The notes beneath the pieces are model-generated. The model worked only from the letters and a program-made list of their open reading frames with translations. It ran no database searches and was not told the origin of the DNA. A DNA stretch of 64,000 nucleotides from Nectonema munidae. Taxonomy: Eukaryota > Nematomorpha > Nectonematoida > Nectonematidae. Positions 50,501 to 61,700 of this stretch are shown in pieces. The stretch is from positions 1,550,001 to 1,614,000 of the forward strand of contig JAUIRK010001041.1 of the NCBI GenBank assembly GCA_030549495.1, written 5' to 3'. The translations under genes were made by a program, and so were the position numbers. Positions within the stretch are counted from its first letter, which is position 1; each line of letters begins with the position of its first letter.

Positions 50501-51446
50501 GAATAAAGAAATTCACATGATACATGAGATGTGTAGTAAAATCGTGTTTTGCGATGAAAACTTCATGAGTTGCATAATACGCAAGATCGACAGATACTCC
50601 ATCTAGAATATACCCTACCGTGAATAGGAAATTAAACAAATTAAGCGATCATCATGATTGTTAATCGAACAAAATCAAAGATGTCATGATCTCTAAGCCA
50701 GACTTTCTCTTTTTCTAAACAACGTCCCTCAGCGTTGTAGCGGAATCAGAGAGACGAGCGATGGGCCGATACCCCCTCTCCCAACGTTGAAATCTGAAAA
50801 GATGTTATGAGTTATGTTTCCGGATTCGGAGGAAAAATGTCTAACTTCGAATCAATCTGAAAGGCCTTACAAAAATCTCCAAATACTGAAAAATTTGAGA
50901 AAATTAGGGCACACTTCTTACTCAGGTCTTTGATTAAGGAAGGCCCACTTCATATGCTTATAAAATGTAATCTGCATTTACTTGGACTCAAAAATTTTAT
51001 TAGATACCGACTCCAACTTCCACCCCTTCCGGATTTAAATCTCCAATTCGACCGACTCTCAAATTAGACTCCACAGACCTACTAGATAGGCCTTCATTCT
51101 CAATGCTTTTGTGTAGTGAATTTCTAGTAAAAAAAAGTTAGAAACTCGTCAGGGTAAATTTTCTTCCAGATACGGCCCCTAGATACGACATTATTTTAAG
51201 AAACATTCTCTTATATTTTTCCCTACAATCATGGTTGGCAATTTTAACCAGCAGAAAAAAATCTCTGACTAAATATTTTTTAATATAAAGTGCAGAAATA
51301 TGATAATATAGAAACCTTTTTGAAAAAAAACTATTTCATTTCTCCTTTTTTGCTGTGACTTTGTTTCAGGTATCATAAAAGCATTTCAATAAGAGCAGAT
51401 TATACAAAAAAAAACCTAAATTTAATTTTGATTAAAATGGCCTCGA

Positions 51447-51493
<47 letters not shown>

Positions 51494-54400
51494 CATAGAT
51501 ACATAGATAGATAGATAGATGCGAGGTTCAATAACAATTTCAACTTCATGAAATTATGATATACCATTTTTAGTTCTGTCGCACCCTTTTGCTATTCCGC
51601 TAAACTTTTTGCAATTCCATTACTCCCTTTCTTTCTGCAATTTAAACATTCCGTTAGTTTTTTAATTTTATTTGTGTGTGTGTGTGTGTTTTTTTTTAAA
51701 ACTACTTTTATACTATTTGATTGAGATCAAACAATTTTAGTGTTTTGAATGAAATTTTTATATAAAATTTTTTCTATATTTAAATCTCATCATGAAAAAA
51801 ATATTTATACACAAAAAATTAAATAATCAAATTTTAAAAAAAAATATATAAAATAATATACAATCTAAACTTTAGTAAGCAAAACAGATGGAGACAGAGA
51901 TAATTGAAGTAGCAGTTAGGACAAGCAATGCTAACGATTGATAAAACTGTTTTGCTCATATGGCGAGAAATATTGAAAAAAGATTGATTGTTCATGAATT
52001 TGTTTGAATTTTTTTATTTTCAATAATCGTAATTATAAAAAAAATGTTAAGTTTTTTTAATTTTTAACTATGACTTGTCCATTTTTTTGAAAATTCATTT
52101 GAACTTTACTTTTTTCTTCACTCTAATACCCTAATTTGACACTCTTACATTCAGATGCTTATGTGATAATCGAAAAGTGGAAAAATAGTTTCAAAAATAA
52201 TTTTAAGAAAAACACACACACCTCATCGAAATAGCGAAAGATAAAGTGATAAAAGATCAGAAGCGAAAATACATCACATCCATACAAAATGAAAATTAAT
52301 GGATTCTTTTTTTAAAAAATAAGGAACTAAAAAAATTTTTAAATGGTATTTTTAATTGAAAAAGGCACGCGGATTTCCAAAAGGGTGCGACAAAACTAAA
52401 AATGGTATATACAAAGAGTTATATAGAATTTATAGATAAAAATATATTAAAATTAAGGAAAATTCATGAAAAAAAGTTTTAAAAGAGTCTTAACACATTT
52501 GAATAAGTGTGCCAGATGTGCATTTGCATTAAACGTCATCCATATGGTTAAAAAGCAACACAAAAAAGGGCATACCAATGTCAAGCAAAATGAACATTTT
52601 CATGATGCCAACTTCAATGAAGTCGATGCACAAATCAGAGAATCTCTTCACGAGTTCAACACTGATACGATGCCACATTTCATACAGGACGTTGTATTCA
52701 GATGCGTGGATGCCGGATTTAATTTTACCGGAAATTTGACTGAAAATATCGATGAAGGAAGAGCTACCAAGGCATTTGGATGATACAAGCGAGAATAAAA
52801 AAACTTCAATCCAATCTAAACAAACACACGTGCAGTTAGCTAAATAATGCCCTTCATTTCCTGGGATGGCGGAAGGCGAAATTTCGTGATATTTTTTAAT
52901 TTTATTAAATATAAATATTTAATACACTTTTTATATACAGCAAAAGCGGGTTACCGAATTTCGTTAAATCTGGAAGGACATGAAAAAGACAAAAATTTGT
53001 GAATAAAACATCTTATATTTTAAATACAAACACTTTATATCATATTTTTTAGTGAAAAAAGGGTAAATTACACACATGCAAATCTAAGTCATAAACACAA
53101 AATAAAATTATTACGAGTCTTTAACAATGTCTGTGATCTTCTCTTGTTTTACAACACTGTAGCGCTCGTCCATAACAAAAATCATGTGTAAACTCCGCAA
53201 TACGATTCAGTTCATCAAAACTCAGTCTTTTAACATGCGAAGCATTCCAATAGGTCAGTAAACTTTCATGGTTGGGGGAGGGGGAGCAACATTATATCAG
53301 GCTATAGCCGACCTCGTTATAGGCGATTTAAGTTAACCCATTAACGACCAAAATAATCAGACGATATCTAGTATAAGGCAGAAGATTTGTATTAAAAAGC
53401 ATTAATAAACGCAGATGATTCACATTTTTGTAAAGTCGACATATGTCGACTGTGGTCGATAACCGGTTAAACATAATAGAGAGGAGATTTTGACGAGGCA
53501 AGCAATACGGAATTTCGTTATAACTGACTTCGTTATAAACAGATTTCACTGCATATTAGCATGCATATTATTTTTTTAGATTAGGATTTTATTTAATAAA
53601 TATTTTATATATACCATTTCTACTTCTGTTTCTTCTTTTTGCAATTTCATTTTGTCTTTTTCCAATTCTGTTATGCCTTTTTTAAAAATCCCTATTTTGT
53701 ATTTTAGAAAGACTAAATAGAATTGCAAAAATAAGAACAATAATGTATATTTAAGCTTACTTACTTACGCATTTACTATTTGAATTATTTTAATAGATTC
53801 TAGGATTTAGTGGACGCCTTTGAGGACAGTTTATAAGCCTTCCAGGCAAAACTTGGACCCTGACCGCAACTCAAATATAACTAAAGCTTTTTATTTTAAT
53901 GAACAAAAGTTAATTAAACAAGGTAGAACTTTGGAAAGACAAAATATAATTAAAAAAGAAAAAGAAAAAAAATAGAAATAGACAAAATAGAATCGTAAAA
54001 AGATAAAATAGAATTGCAAAAAGACAAAGTCCAATTTTAAAGAAAAGACAAAACAATACAAGGAATAATAGATTTGGAGTAAATAAGGACTCAGTTGTTG
54101 TGATCACAAAATTATTTTATAAATGTGTAAAGTTTTACTTTCTTTTATCAAAGTTCTTTTATCATTTGTGTGCAGTTGACTAAAATGCGGTAAACGAGAT
54201 GCCCACTTAATAATATTCTCGATTTCCATGACGGCCAACTGATAATACTCTGTTGAATTCTTCATAAAAAAAAGTTCAAAGATGATAGTAAATTAATGAA
54301 GTGAGTAAATGTGTAAAAAGCTTACGCATTGAAATTTGACATCTTCATCAAACATTTTTTCGTCAATGAAAACGAATATCGAGAACTTTTCGTCACTATC

Positions 54401-57400
54401 ACAAAAATCACCGAAGCTTTCATGCCTTAACATCTTAAAATCGTTTAAGCGTTTCGTCAACTTCTTCTTTTCATCTTGAACACCTGGTAAATTAAAATTA
54501 TAAATTAAGTATTATATCACCCTGGCATGCAAAGACCAACAATGAAGAGGTAGAAGGATAGACTAAGCCAAAGAATTACAAAACACAAAAGCTTACCTTC
54601 CTTTTGCATTCCCATTAGCATACACTTTTTGAAACGGCAGTACTGACATCTATTTCTTTGCCGCCTGTCAATCACACACGCTTGGTTCAGCCGACACGTA
54701 TAAAGCAACTCCTTTCGCACCGTCCTTTTGAAAAAGCCTTTGCATCCTTCACAACTAATTTTAAAAGATGGTTTATCATCAAGCAAATTAAAGACAAAAG
54801 TTATATCCTCACGTTAACGCTTTTATAATTTCCATTATCAAAAAATAATAATATCTCTTCAATCACAAAAATCTTAATCTTGTATTTAAAACCCTTAGTG
54901 AAATCTTAAAATCACTCAATGATTACTTCAATCAAGAAGGTGAGGAGCAAAGTAAATTAGTGAAGTTGAAAGCGAACACCAACAATGTTGCATCATGATG
55001 CATAAAAACGAAAAATCAAGTCAAGATTCTTCTTGTCAAAAAAAGATAATGCAGAATTTGTATAATTATTCTTCAATGATGAACACATTTCTCATGCATC
55101 ATCTCATAAGCGTGACAAAAGCTTATTACATACGAATAAAAGAGTTAGTAAATTAGATGTACCTAATTTAGGGAGTACAAATAATAATCACACTCTTCGT
55201 ATAACTCGAGAATCAGGCTTTGAGAAGTTAAAAAAATTACTAAAAAAAACATATACCCTTTAAAATGAAAACCAATGCACATTTTGTTCCATTTTGTTTA
55301 TTGCAAGAAGTGCTAGCAATGATTAATGTATCTATATGATCAATAAACTTTACAATATAAAAGCAGAGAGCAAATCTAGTCAGAAGAAAGAGCATGAAAT
55401 CAGGGATCAATTGAGAAGAGTTTGCATGTATGCTATTAGAAGAATAAGAAATACTGAAAAAAGAATGAATAGTAGGTATAAAGTGTTTATGCAGAGTGCA
55501 TCAACATGAGCATTTTGGTCCAAAATATGGAAGATTTCACCTGGCGGTAGGGGGTTATAAGATACTGCAGTGGATGAGGAAGAATTAGGGCTGATACCTA
55601 GTTGAGATGTGTTAAAGGGTCAATAGAAAATGGAGTTGCCCAACGTGTGCGTGTGGAGTAAATAGAAAAAACATTTAAACCAAAGAAATGGAAATCTTCT
55701 GCTTTAAATATATAAAATTCCATTGAGAGAGAAAGCAGTCGATTTGTTTTCGTCTTTTTTTTTATTGGCTTTTTATATACCAATTTTAGTTCTATTTTGT
55801 CTTCTTACAATTTAATTTTGTCCTTTCGCAATTCTATTTTGTTTTTTTGCAAGTAATCACATGTGCTTTTTTGAAATAATATTTAGTCAATTAAAAAGAT
55901 TTTCCACTTCACCGGGTAACGAGAACCTCGAAATTTTTTTTAGTTTTTTCTCGGTAATTCTTGGGGGATTCATTTTTTTTACTTTTTATCTACAAACTTG
56001 AACGAAAATAAAAAGGAAGAAACACAAGAGCATTTAATGCTTCATCATACAATTAAAAAAATTAAGATTAATAAACAACTTTTCCAACATTTCTACGCAC
56101 AACTAAAAATATTTTTTCATTACACGTGTGATCCTGTTCATATTCTTCTTATATTTCCATACTTTTCTTAAAAAAATGATTGAGCTATTCTTTTATAATT
56201 TTTCTTTCTTCTAGCGTTGATGTAACATCAGTTAAAATTGAGTTTCTGGCTACATTTTCAAACTCTGCATCTGAAAATAAGAGAATAAAAGCTAAAAGCT
56301 GTTTCAATTATTTCTTTTTTATTTATCTTTTCAGCATAGACATCGTACTTTTTATGGAGAAATTAAGGGCAATCTAAAAAATGCGCAAAATCGACAACTT
56401 TTTTATAATTGTTTCTTTTGTTCTCACACTGAAAGAGTTTAAATTCGTTTTTCCAAACTGGTGATTCAAATTTAGATTTTGTGAACTTTATAACTTTATC
56501 CAATAGTATAATATTCGCTTCTTTTCTGCATAAACATTCACACACAACTTTTATAGGCTCTAAAGATTGGAAAATTTCAGAAATTAATGTCATTTCATTA
56601 TCATTAAAATCTAGGCGCGTATCATTACATAGCTTTCTTGAAGACGATACAATTCATTTTTTATTTTCAAAAATCTTTCAAGTATCAGGTACAAAGTGTT
56701 CCATCTTGATTTAACATCTAATATCAACTTGCAAAGTATCATTTTTCAGTCTGAAAATTTTTATCACTTTCCTAACTTGTTTAACGCTAAATATTGAAGG
56801 ATGCAAATTTGTGATTTTTCCTTCTTCGTTCTCTTCTTCACTCTTTACTTTCGGTTAACTCTCTCTATTACAAGTTTAACATATAAGGAATCATAAACAG
56901 ATAAATGAAGAGCAAACTTATTAAATTCCCTGGGAAATCTGGAACAAGGAATCCCGCGGTGGACACTCTATTACGAGCTTCAATTCCTGAAGTCTTTGTC
57001 ATATTTATCCAGTCTTCAAAGAATATTTTTCCCTTAGATGGTATACCGGCGACTAAAAAATCCCTCTAAAGAACAATTCGCCCATAAGACCTTTGAAATT
57101 GATAAAAGAATATTTCTTTCGTCCTTCACTCAAAAGGTGTTTTCAACCCTTTAAAAGACGTTCTGTATCTAAGTATAACTTATTCTAGGATTAAATTGCC
57201 TCTAAATAAAATTTTTAACTCAAAAAGAACTAACTCACTAACTGTCAAACTAAATACATGAATAACTATTAACTAATTGTTTAACTAACTAGTCAACAAA
57301 TAATATGTCCACTGGTGATTGAAACTTCCATGGTTGAAACATTCTGTCACCCATCTAAAGTTGCCCATTGACTTAATAAGAAATATCTCATTCTTTTCAC

Positions 57401-58778
57401 AGAAATAGCAGCTATCATTCTTAGGATTCGTATATTTGCTGAGAAAGTTAAAAATCTAATCTGCCATTATTTCCGGGACCAGATCCAGCTCCTCTTTAAA
57501 AAAATTGATGAACTTTATCTTATAAAATTCACCAAGACTCCAACTCACCCCATCGTCAAACTCCATACCTTTTTCGTTAGTAAGAGTCTGCATTTTTTGC
57601 AAGAATTGGGATAGAAGACATTTTAAATTTGAAGAAACTATTGATATCTTGGCTTATCAAGGATCAATTCAATATATTAAACATTATTTTGAAAATTGTA
57701 TAAAACCTATTATAGAACTACAGGTTGCTCAATACCTATAAAACACGTTGGATATTTGTGTTTTATGATTTTATTTCGCAAAGCTAAATTTGCAACTTTT
57801 AACAATCAGTAGTATAAAAAACGGTCAATTTCATGATCAAAACTACTTAAAAATATCACACTTATCAAGTAAATAATGAGATGAATTCTAATTTAATTAA
57901 ATAAAATATGTGCCACCTCTTAAAAAATTTTGAGAAAACAATTACAACGTATTAGATTCTGCATCTCTTCTCATTAAAGAATCCCCGCAAAAAATTTGGG
58001 TATCTGAAACCAGTGTAATAATGCAAAAGATTCCCTAAATAGGTATAAATCAAAAGCAGATGCACCATATAAAATGGAAAAAACTTAGATTAGTAAATAA
58101 TAAGTCTTGTTTCCTTATTTGGTCACAAAAAATGTGATTACAATGAAATGAGATCGAGTTGGAAGTAGGTTAAGAATCACTGAGATGAACTCCTTGAAAT
58201 TTTGTGATAGAAGAAAAACTGAAAATGGTATGCACAAATGTTAAAAAAAATGTTGATACCTGTATACGCCATAGTGCTTTCCACTAGCTTGATCAGAGCA
58301 AATAACGCACTCATACTTCGAGATGCATAATGAGATGGGATAGTTTCTATCCAAACAAGAGGAAATGCTATTTCCAAGCAGCGGTAAGGAAGGGGGCGAT
58401 GATGATGAATTCGTGCTTGAAGATGATGGAGGCGACTGCAACGGCGTTTTGGATAATAAAATCAAAGACATCGGCCTAACGTCTTTTGAAAGCGTCTTAA
58501 AAGGATACAACAAAGATGAAAAATCTGGGACAATGAGAAGATTCAGTTTATAATTATAGTTAGATTATCTGATAGAACCGACCACACTAATAAAAAATTG
58601 ATGATGATAATTGGTGGAATAATTATTATCAAGTAATATTGATTTTGAGATCAGAGATTAAGGTGTTTCATACTCAAACTGAGACTAGTTCACGTTAAAG
58701 CGAAGAAGCGCTTCAAGAAAGACAGACAAGGAATTGTATATTTTACTTACCTATAGTAGCTGTTATCTCACAATCCAT
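47564..58778 (-). CDS. Nuclear receptor, divergent RXR/USP-like, 8 exons, 394 aa
   Basis: Minus-strand exons, all joining in phase: 58778-58751, 58524-58260, 54754-54597, 54483-54326, 54247-54139, 50614-50396, 48730-48543, 47623-47564 (1185 nt with stop). Start ATG 58778 precedes a GTAAGTA donor. Residues 41-58 are Ser/Pro-rich. The DNA-binding domain (about 82-147) has eight zinc cysteines (C82, C85, C99, C102, C118, C124, C134, C137), P-box [26 protein letters not shown] and [19 protein letters not shown] matches best. The T-box-like [10 protein letters not shown] also recalls RXR. The hinge (about 150-203) is unusual. The ligand-binding domain (204-394) keeps helix 3 ([14 protein letters not shown]), helices 10-11 ([20 protein letters not shown]) and a C-terminal DLVEEFDFG. 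Helices 5-8 are highly divergent. The donor at 50396 is weak. It would act in the nucleus as a DNA-binding regulator, possibly dimeric. Confidence 0.9.
47928..48014. repeat. Short inverted-repeat element, CTCCCGTTACTTTTAG ends
   Basis: CTCCCGTTACTTTTAG near 47928 and its complement CTAAAAGTAACGGGAG near 48010 form a 16-bp perfect inverted repeat around about 55 bp. It lies in the last intron of the nuclear receptor. Confidence 0.6.
48140..48450. repeat. Tandem duplication with a GTATACAGGTTGGAGATGAA minisatellite
   Basis: A block of about 80 bp containing TATATCAAATCTTACATCTA is present at about 48140-48216 and again at 48274-48361. Between and after the blocks are about five copies of a unit of about 24 bp, GTATACAGGTTGGAGATGAA. 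It is intronic to the nuclear receptor. Confidence 0.6.
49738..49806 (+). repeat. tRNA-like SINE head
   Basis: It has an A-box-like ATGGCATAGTGGTTGAAACG at about 49745 and a B-box GTTCGAATCCC at about 49789. The arms do not pair as a proper cloverleaf, so this is a tRNA-derived repeat rather than a tRNA gene. It lies in the intron between nuclear-receptor exons 6 and 7. Confidence 0.45.
50820..51090. repeat. Dispersed TCCGACTCC repeat, copy 1
   Basis: It contains AAATTTTATTAGATACCGAC followed by TCCAACTTCCACCCC. The same order of motifs recurs at about 59645-59700, so this is a dispersed repeat family. The mobile class is unknown. Confidence 0.5.
51448..51520 (+). repeat. GATA/TAGA tetranucleotide repeat
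   Basis: About 18 copies of ATAG run with a few ATAC variants. It is the same repeat as the large array at 15307 but on the opposite strand. Confidence 0.95.
51560..52409. mobile_element. Non-autonomous DNA transposon, TIRs of about 35 bp
   Basis: The left end TATACCATTTTTAGTTCTGT and the complement of the right end TATACCATTTTTAGTTTTGT both continue into CGCACCCTTTTG, giving inverted repeats of about 33 bp with one or two mismatches. TA dinucleotides at both edges suggest a TA target as in Tc1/mariner-like elements. No transposase was seen inside. Confidence 0.75.
52466..52783 (+). CDS. Unrecognised open frame, 105 codons, uncertain
   Basis: From about 52496 the plus strand is less AT-rich and reads [20 protein letters not shown], then [20 protein letters not shown] and [20 protein letters not shown], ending at TGA 52781-52783. 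The start ATG at 52466 sits in AT-rich sequence, so the true beginning is uncertain. It lies antisense within a nuclear-receptor intron, between a MITE and a Tigger relic. It might be a captured or decayed transposon fragment or a retroposed gene piece. I do not recognise it. Confidence 0.35.
   Translation: MKKSFKRVLTHLNKCARCAFALNVIHMVKKQHKKGHTNVKQNEHFHDANFNEVDAQIRESLHEFNTDTMPHFIQDVVFRCVDAGFNFTGNLTENIDEGRATKAFG
52938..53551 (-). mobile_element. Decayed pogo/Tigger-like element with transposase remnant
   Basis: The left end reads CAGCAAAAGCGGGTTACCGA then ATTTCGTTAAATC. The complement of the right end reads CAGTGAAATCTGTTTATAAC then GAAGTCAGTTATAACGAAAT. These are Tigger-type ends with repeated TAACGAA motifs. 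Minus-strand coding at about 53270-53120 reads [20 protein letters not shown] then [20 protein letters not shown] and stops; I read it as a transposase tail, with moderate certainty. Most of the gene is missing. A small piggyBac-type MITE is inserted at 53337-53466. Confidence 0.6.
53333..53470. mobile_element. 130-bp piggyBac-type MITE nested in the Tigger relic
   Basis: TTAA at 53333-53336 and 53467-53470 flank 130 bp. Ends CCCATTAACGACC and (complement) CCGGTTATCGACC form an imperfect inverted repeat. A perfect palindrome GTCGACATATGTCGAC lies at 53435-53450, similar in form to the palindromes in the full piggyBac. Confidence 0.6.
53611..53750. mobile_element. Small MITE, TATACCATTT / AATTGCAAAAAGACA family
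   Basis: The left end TATACCATTTCTACTTCTGT resembles the TIR of the 51560 element. The arms carry TTTTGCAATTTCATTTTGTC and its complement form AATAGAATTGCAAAAATAAG. Related partial copies lie at about 53930-54060 and 55776-55860. Confidence 0.5.
55776..55860. mobile_element. Partial MITE end, TATACCAATTTTAGTTCTAT
   Basis: It begins like the 51560 TIR and then carries repeated CAATTCTATTTTGTTTTTTT-type units. The opposite end was not found. Confidence 0.4.
56363..56815 (-). pseudogene. hAT transposase relic
   Basis: Minus-strand pieces match the same region of hAT transposase as the 7.5 kb element: [13 protein letters not shown] (about 56790), then [20 protein letters not shown] (about 56710), then [20 protein letters not shown] (56593-56500). 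Frame changes and stops separate them. It lies within the largest upstream intron of the nuclear receptor. No ends were identified. Confidence 0.65.
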
Positions 58779-61700
58779 GACAAACGTAATCATCGGTTAG
58801 TTAAGATTGATCGTATCTGCGCTTAAATGCTTTATTGGTTTTATATTCACGTAGAATAGTTGCATACTTAAACCCCGTTTCCTTTAATTCAATATAAAAA
58901 TACTGTAAAAAGGTATATAATTTATTAATCTTTTAAACATTACGAGAGATCTTCTTGAACAAGAATAAAAATATTAAAAGGTATTTTCATTTTGAAGACT
59001 TATATTGAAACATACATACATCAACACTGTGAGCACCAGTTTGACACCCGTGTCGGATGAAATGAAATTTGTTTGTTTCAAACATATAAAATTGCCTTTA
59101 AAAAGAAAACAATCGATTAGTCTTAAAAATCAAAGTGGTCAAAGGGTTGTTAAAATAAAAGAATCAAGTGAAATAAATGACAAACGATAAAGACACAAAT
59201 ATTCTGATCTATTAGAATTACGAATAAATACGTCCAGTGATTTAGCAAGGAATTTAAATCATAGGGCATAAAAAATTGTATGGATGAATATGGACAAAAA
59301 ATTTTTATCCAAATGTGACTAAGCACGACTGGAGATTCAGAGGAAAAATATATAAAGAATTAGAGATTAATAACAAAAATCAAAAATCTTGACCGAGTTG
59401 AATACAGCCATACAAGTAATATTTTATATATCAAATACTCTTTTAAGCAGAGATGAAAGTCGGAGCAAAATTAGTCGACACCAATTCCGACTCCAAACAC
59501 TTATAAAAATTCGACTACTCAATAAATTCAAAGATGCTTACAAAAATGAAACTATTTTTTTCTTTTAAAAAAAACTAGGAAGGAAATAGTTTTATTTATA
59601 TTTTTTTCTTTATTTAAAATGCTTAAAAACCGATTCAGAATCCTAAATTTTATTAGATACCGACTTTGACTCCCATCCCTTTAAATTCTCCAACTCCCGA
59701 AGTATATATATACAAATTAGAATCATAATAAATCTAAAATTTACACTGTTGGTGGATATTACATGAGAGAAAACCATATTTTTCGTTTTCATTAAAATGC
59801 AAGAAAATGTTAAAAGACAAAAAGAAACTAATAAGAGGAACCCCTCCAGTACTCTATAATTAGCAACGCGAAGCATGTTTAATTTAAATATTATTCATAA
59901 TGAGATATTACCACTTAATTCACGTTTCTGAATTGAAATGTTGTTATAAATGCAAGAAAAATAATAGAAAATTAGCTCTAGAATTATACTGGTAATAAAA
60001 AGTATAGCAAAAAAATTATACAAATCATAACAATAATGAAAAGGATAGATTTAAAGTTATTAAAAAAACTAAGTGACTTTCTTATTTTCTAATATAAGAA
60101 TGTTCTGTGGCAAAGAAAAGTCAATCATGATCTAAATATTTAGTAAAAGCAGTTTGCAATTTTATTTATAAATAGAAGAGAAGAAAAAAAATCAAAGTGA
60201 TTAAAGATCTATGAAAATCGACTGAGATATAGATTTGGAAGGATTAAAAGATATGAGGAAAACGTTTAGCATGAGATAAAATATTTGCTTAAAAAACTTA
60301 AAATAATTGGACAACATTTTGAAATAAGGTTTCAATTTTAAATTAGTTAATACAAAATGGAAATTAAACATATTACATACTAATTCTCAAATTATATTAG
60401 ATAATATTAAAACAAAACTGAAAATATAAAAGAAATATGAGTTAAACATTACATAAAGGAAATGAGAGAACGGTAATTTAAATGATATATAAAAATTAAG
60501 ATTTAATTAAGTGTTGTAACAAAATGTACCATTTTATTACTTAAGAAACCAGACAGTATAAAGTAATAACATACAAGAGATACAAGGTCATTCAAAACAT
60601 CGAAGATGAAAAAAGGTTATTGCCCCCAAAACTGAGACAAAAGAAATATCCGACAAATTTTTAAAATATAAAATACAAATATTTTAAATATTTTACTTAT
60701 TATAACTTAAGCAGTAACTCCAACAAAAATTAATAAAGTATTCTAATGCTCTTAAACTTAATTTATTAATTAAATTGTACTCATTTGCAATTTACTTCGA
60801 CACAACACCGAGATTTCACTGTTGAAAGTTATATTTTGTACGTACTTAGTAGATATTTTTTGTATTTTTTTATATGAGAGCAACGATTCAGAAACATTAT
60901 CAAAGAGCTTAATGTTATATATATAAAATTCATTAGTTTTGTTCAAAATGGAAATTCTTGATCCTTTCAATCTATTATTTATTTTCAGTTGCTTGCTTAA
61001 GTTTCTCGTATTTTGAAACTATATCTAGTGTTGTGTTTCTAAAAATTCTATAAGGAAAGATATATTTCAAACTAAAAGAAAGAGAGGAGCAAGAAAAATT
61101 TGATATTGAGAGCTTATAAAAAGTTTAAAGGTATCAAAAGTTTAATACTAATGTTTTGTTATTCAAGAATAACGAATAAAAAATTAGTAACTATTTATCA
61201 ATCTTATTATCTGTTGTCAACTACTAGTAAAGTTGAATCCTTCTTGACTTTTTTGAAAAACATTTTAACACTTCATCAACATCGATATTTGTTGTGTATT
61301 TTTCAAGTAGGAAAGAGTTATACGATTTCTTTTTCTTGCATTCTACATTGAAGCTTTTAAAGATAAATAATACAATATATTAAAAAAAGAGTTCTTACAG
61401 AAACATTGATTAAAAAGTTTGTTTAGAAACGTATTTTCCATAGTGTCTTACTGCAAATGTTAGAACTCTAATAAATAAACTCACCTTGTCAATCGGTAAT
61501 AAAATAAGAAAAGACTATTCTTATTTAAAGTTATTGCTCACAATCAGAAACTCATATAGACATCTAAAACAAATGTTTGAATAGAATGATTAATTCAGAC
61601 TTGGCCATCAAAGTCATTCTGTAATAAAAATATGATACTCACTCATACAAGGATAATTTTTTATTCCTTCAGTGTCTATCAATAATGTCTAAAAAGAGGA

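Noticed and set aside
61100-61351. 83-codon plus frame
   Set aside because: AT-biased composition and no recognisable motif.
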